Shown here in pieces: positions 60,912-64,000 of a DNA stretch of 64,000 nucleotides. This stretch comes from Methylohalobius sp964654415 (GTDB taxonomy: Bacteria; Pseudomonadota; Gammaproteobacteria; Methylococcales; Methylothermaceae), in the NCBI GenBank assembly GCA_964654415.1, contig CAZZIP010000010.1:1-64000 (forward strand), given 5' to 3'. Made by a program: the position numbers and the translations under genes. Within the stretch, counting starts at the first letter, position 1. Every line of letters starts with the position of its first letter. The notes under the pieces were generated by a model. That model had not been told where the DNA came from, made no database searches, and was given only the letters and a program-made list of their open reading frames with translations.

Positions 60912-62607
60912 CCTCTTTTCCCCCGTGGGGCAGATGACCGCCACGCCAAATCGAGATCAACAGCCACACCCCCCCGATCCCGGCGCCAGCAAAGCCTAGC
61001 ACTCCCAGCATCGGCAATCCCCACAGAGTCGGCCCGCCGGAGACGGTCATGACGATGGAAGAGCCAATGATCAGCGACGAGGTCACCATGCCTACCGTCA
61101 GACGGCTAGCAGCGCGGTCGAGGATCCAGCCAAAGTAGTTGAGCTGGTTGAGGTCAACATTGAAGCGCAGACTCCCAGTCTTGACCGCTTTGATCAAGCG
61201 CCGCACGTCGTAAGGGAAGGCGGCGATGATCTCGAACAACTCGCTGGCGGTGCGCCAGCCGCGCCTGAGCACGATGTCCGGCCGGTAGCGGCGCAGCAGC
61301 GCATGACGCACATGCGGGGTGGCGGCGACGATCAGATCGAAGTCTGGATCCACCTGCCGCCCCATCCCATCCAAAGTGAGCAGCGCCTTGAACAGGAGCG
61401 CAAGGTCTGGCGGCAACACCAGGTGATAAGTGCGCATCAGATTAGTCAGGTCGCCCAAGATATTGGCAATCTTGAGCTGCTTCAAAGGCAGACCGTGGTA
61501 AGTGTCGATGAAGATATCCACGTCGGTCAGCAGGGCGTCCATATCTACCTGTACTTCGCCGGCCCAGTCGAGCAACACGTTGGCCGCGCTCCTGGCGTCG
61601 CGGTCGATCACTGCTGCCAAAAGGTCTACGATCTGATGGCGGCGGGTTTCGGACAGGCGCCCCACCATACCGAAATCGATGAAGGCCAGCCGGTTGCCGG
61701 GCAAGAAAATGAGGTTGCCGGGATGGGGGTCGGCGTGAAAAAAGCCGTCGATGAGGATCATCTTCAGCACCGCATCGGTCCCACGTCGGGCCAGAACTTT
61801 GCGATTTAAACCCAAAGCCTCGGCCAGTTGCAGTTTGCGCGCCGGGACCCCCTCGATATAGGCTTGCACGTTGAGGCGCTCAGAACAAAACTCCCAATAT
61901 ATCTTGGGGATCACGATCCACGGCTGGCGGGCAAAGTTGGCCGCCATCCGCTCGGCGTTGTGGGCCTCGTTCTCCAAATCCATCTCCCGCCGCAAGGAGG
62001 CAGCAAATTGGTGGACGATGTCCACTGGGCGGTAGCGGCGCAGCTCCTTGACCTCGCTTTCGGCGATTCGAACTACGCGCTCTAATAGCCGAAGATCAGC
62101 CTCTACGACTTCCTCAATCCCGGGCCGGCGGATTTTTACAATCACTCGATCGCCGCTGAACAGGCAAGCTCTATGCACCTGGGCAATGGAAGCCGCTGCC
62201 AGCGCCTCGGTTTCAAATTCGGCAAACACCTGTTCCACCGGCGCCCCCAGGTCTTCTTCCAGCTGGGGCTTGAGCACCTCGAAAGGCAGCGGCGGTACTT
62301 GGTCCTGGAGTTTCTCGAACTCAGCGATCCAGTCCGGCGGAAACAAGTCCACCCGCGTGGCCAAAATCTGGCCCAGCTTGATGAAGGTTGGGCCCATTTC
62401 TTCGAGGGCTCGACGAATCCGCTGCGCCGTATTGAGCTGAACCAGTTCTTCTACGGCTTTCCAATGCAGCGCCCGGCCTGCCTGCTCGAAAGCGTGCGCC
62501 AACCCCAGCCTGCGCACAAAACCGGTAAACCCATAGCGGATCAGGATGAGGCTCAGATCGTAAAGACGGCCGAGATCGTGGATTGCGCTGACGGCTTCCC
62601 ACAACAT
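60907..62607 (-). CDS. ABC1/UbiB family protein kinase-like protein
   Basis: This 566-residue protein of the AarF/ABC1/UbiB family has the family signature in the N-terminal GPTFIKLGQILATRVDLFP, the A-rich nucleotide loop EALAAASIAQVHRA, the lysine in VIVKIRRPG and the catalytic loop GFFHADPHPGNLIFLP followed by IDFGMVGRL. Two membrane helices are at the C-terminus (about residues 510-555), as in UbiB. It is probably involved in ubiquinone or lipid metabolism; ubiE and ubiJ are not adjacent, so the ubiB symbol is withheld. The next gene upstream overlaps its start by one base. Confidence 0.86.
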   Translation of the reverse strand: MLWEAVSAIHDLGRLYDLSLILIRYGFTGFVRRLGLAHAFEQAGRALHWKAVEELVQLNTAQRIRRALEEMGPTFIKLGQILATRVDLFPPDWIAEFEKLQDQVPPLPFEVLKPQLEEDLGAPVEQVFAEFETEALAAASIAQVHRACLFSGDRVIVKIRRPGIEEVVEADLRLLERVVRIAESEVKELRRYRPVDIVHQFAASLRREMDLENEAHNAERMAANFARQPWIVIPKIYWEFCSERLNVQAYIEGVPARKLQLAEALGLNRKVLARRGTDAVLKMILIDGFFHADPHPGNLIFLPGNRLAFIDFGMVGRLSETRRHQIVDLLAAVIDRDARSAANVLLDWAGEVQVDMDALLTDVDIFIDTYHGLPLKQLKIANILGDLTNLMRTYHLVLPPDLALLFKALLTLDGMGRQVDPDFDLIVAATPHVRHALLRRYRPDIVLRRGWRTASELFEIIAAFPYDVRRLIKAVKTGSLRFNVDLNQLNYFGWILDRAASRLTVGMVTSSLIIGSSIVMTVSGGPTLWGLPMLGVLGFAGAGIGGVWLLISIWRGGHLPHGGKEE

Positions 62608-63362
62608 CAGCCTTGATCAGGCTTTTCTGGCTGGTTTTTTTTGATCTGCCGGTCAAGCGCATCGGCGATCCCAGCCAGGAAACCGCTGGTGATCGCCGCA
62701 AGTTGCGCTCCGGTAGTACGGGCAGTCTCTAGCCCCGCTTTAAACCCCCATTGACCGGCTTGCTGAAGTTTGCGCGGCAGGGTCTGCATGACCTCGCTCA
62801 GGTATTCACCCACCGCAGTGCCGCTGTCATGGGCGTGGCGGAGCAAATCGGTCAGGATTTCACCCACCTGGGCGCTGCCTTTTTTAGCCACGTCGGCCAA
62901 AGTGTCCAGATAGAGCTTTTCCATCTCGACCAATTGATCGAATGCTCGCTTGACCTCTTGCTCAGCAAATTCATCTGCCCGGCTTGCTGCCTCCTCCAAA
63001 GCCAGTTTGGACGCCTCCGCGGCTTTGACCAAACCTTCTTCCAAACCTTTGACCACCTCTTCCAACGCTTGACGGGCAAGGCTTCCATGGGTTTCGATTC
63101 CAGCACTGGCACCTTGTATGACGGTCTCAATAATCGCCTTTATTTGGGTAGCGTCCAATTTACCTTCGGCCAGGGCCTCAACCGTCAACCGGCGGACTTT
63201 TTCACGGATGGCCTCCTTGCTTTCGACCGCTTCTTGAACCGAAGCTTTAAGCTGCGCCGCAGCAAACTGAGCCTCTTGCTCGGCCCCACCTTGGGGGGGC
63301 GCTTCGGCCGTGGATTTATTACCTTGGCGTTCGTCAGAATGAGAATCGCCTGAATGATTCAT
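62607..63362 (-). CDS. Helical phasin-like protein (DUF6781-type), unknown function
   Basis: This 251-residue protein, almost entirely amphipathic helix, has long Ala/Glu/Lys-rich stretches (AREKVRRLTVEALAEGKLD-like, TGVKAAEASKLALEEAASRA-like) and a C-terminal region with LAAITSGFLAGIADALDRQI. Such proteins are found next to UbiB-family genes in other proteobacteria. The start is ATG 63362, with GGAGGG nine bases upstream; the frame is open further back. The tight junction with the UbiB-family gene suggests one operon. Confidence 0.72.
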   Translation of the reverse strand: MNHSGDSHSDERQGNKSTAEAPPQGGAEQEAQFAAAQLKASVQEAVESKEAIREKVRRLTVEALAEGKLDATQIKAIIETVIQGASAGIETHGSLARQALEEVVKGLEEGLVKAAEASKLALEEAASRADEFAEQEVKRAFDQLVEMEKLYLDTLADVAKKGSAQVGEILTDLLRHAHDSGTAVGEYLSEVMQTLPRKLQQAGQWGFKAGLETARTTGAQLAAITSGFLAGIADALDRQIKKNQPEKPDQG

Positions 63363-63506
63363 AAATTTCCCTCCACATAAAGTCTTTGCTTTGCCTCTTG
63401 CGCTATAGTCGCCAAAAGCTAAGTAAACTGCAAGCGTGCCAGATGTCAAAGCCGACCAATTAGGCTAGAATAGCGAGTTTGGAGATTCACCTTTTTAAGG
63501 TTTTGC

Positions 63507-63680
63507 ATGTTTAAACGAACCCGGCATCGGCGCATCCTCGGTGCCGTCCTGATCGCCTTTGGTGGCTTGTTGATGTGGCTAGCTCCGGAAATTTTGGCTG
63601 GAGTAATCGTGATCTTGATCGCCATCGCGTTGGAAATCCTCGGAATCGCTTTAGAACACCGAGAGCGTAGGCACTCCTGA
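63507..63680 (+). CDS. Small two-helix membrane protein (57 aa)
   Basis: A 57-codon frame with AAGG seven bases before ATG. The product has a basic start (MFKRTRHRRILG), two hydrophobic stretches (about residues 11-26 and 29-49, with the turn APE between) and a charged end (EHRERRHS). It is divergent from the phasin-like gene and 78 bases before dxs on the same strand. The family is not recognised. Confidence 0.6.
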   Translation: MFKRTRHRRILGAVLIAFGGLLMWLAPEILAGVIVILIAIALEILGIALEHRERRHS

Positions 63681-63758
63681 AAGCGCTTGCATGACCCTCC
63701 AAGTCGTTGGATAATGGCAACATCTTCGTGAGTTCCGCGCCAACTCTCAACCGCTACC

Positions 63759-64000
63759 ATGATCGACCATAGACAATATCCCCTGCTCAGCCGCATCAAC
63801 TCAGCCGAAGACCTGCGCCAACTGGACGGAAGAGAATTGAAACAGTTGGCGGACGAAGTTCGCCACTACCTGCTTGAATGCGTCAGCCGCTCTGGCGGGC
63901 ACCTGGCGGCAGGACTGGGTACGGTGGAACTGACCATCGCCCTCCACTACGTGTTCAACACGCCCTACGATCGCTTGGTCTGGGATGTCGGCCATCAGGC
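63759..64000 (+). CDS. dxs: 1-deoxy-D-xylulose-5-phosphate synthase, N-terminal part
   Basis: The first 80 codons of Dxs, which makes DXP from pyruvate and glyceraldehyde 3-phosphate for isoprenoids and thiamine. The family N-terminus is clear: YPLLSRINSAEDLRQLDG, then SGGHLAAGLGTVELTIALHY (thiamine diphosphate region) and WDVGHQ at the edge. The gene runs off the right end. Confidence 0.93.
   Translation, partial: MIDHRQYPLLSRINSAEDLRQLDGRELKQLADEVRHYLLECVSRSGGHLAAGLGTVELTIALHYVFNTPYDRLVWDVGHQ

Overview
The window is one 64 kb scaffold piece with a single 100-base run of N at 13994-14093. It comes from a free-living, flagellated gammaproteobacterium of moderately high GC. Three gene orders, recalled from Pseudomonas-type genomes, support this: the flagellar/chemotaxis block fliLMNOPQR-flhB-flhA-flhF-fleN-fliA-cheYZAB-motCD-parC-cheW; fimV-asd-leuB-leuD-leuC; and gyrA-serC-(serA)-pheA-hisC-tyrA-aroA-cmk-rpsA-ihfB together with ffs-dnaX-ybaB-recR. 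No marker for the genus is visible.

Layout. Positions 1-904 hold the 5' part of a cas3 gene that runs off the left edge, so a type I CRISPR-Cas locus probably lies outside the window. A 59-residue membrane protein (1131-1310) is divergent from the SUF iron-sulfur operon (1473-7482): an Rrf2 regulator, sufB, sufC, sufD, sufS, sufU and a Rieske ferredoxin. A strong IscR-like palindrome sits on its promoter. Positions 7483-8934 look like an accessory patch: a coiled-coil plus PD-(D/E)XK protein, a second near-identical copy of the Rieske 3' end, and 550 bases without a convincing gene. Next come a DUF72 protein, prfB with its programmed frameshift, lysS and an HDOD protein. fliK follows, with its interior tandem repeats broken by the N gap, and then a stand-alone FlhB C-terminal-domain protein.

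From 15102 to 33797 (minus strand) lies the flagellar export and chemotaxis block. Its front gene fliL has a sigma-54 type promoter, and neighbours are joined by short overlaps. Then, still on the minus strand, come fimV, asd and leuBDC (34054-40610), adk, serS, ihfB and rpsA (40734-44783), and a tightly packed aromatic, histidine and serine run, cmk to gyrA (44854-54758). After orn and the divergent pair M48 peptidase/rsgA come recR, ybaB and dnaX, the 4.5S SRP RNA, a small membrane protein, a UbiB-family protein, a phasin-like helical protein, a 57-residue membrane protein, and the start of dxs at the right edge.

How the parts work together: the flagellar block encodes the export gate (FlhA, FlhB, FliP, FliQ, FliR, FliO), switch parts (FliM, FliN), FliL, the pattern and number regulators FlhF and FleN, the late sigma factor FliA, and a complete polar chemotaxis core with a ParA-type positioning system. 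The best leads for novelty are modest: the Rieske tail duplication around a nuclease-like gene, palindromes ending in GCCCCTAC that supply coding tails, the FliK repeat expansion hidden by the N gap, and several unannotated proteins under 60 residues. No clearly new multi-gene system is visible inside the window.
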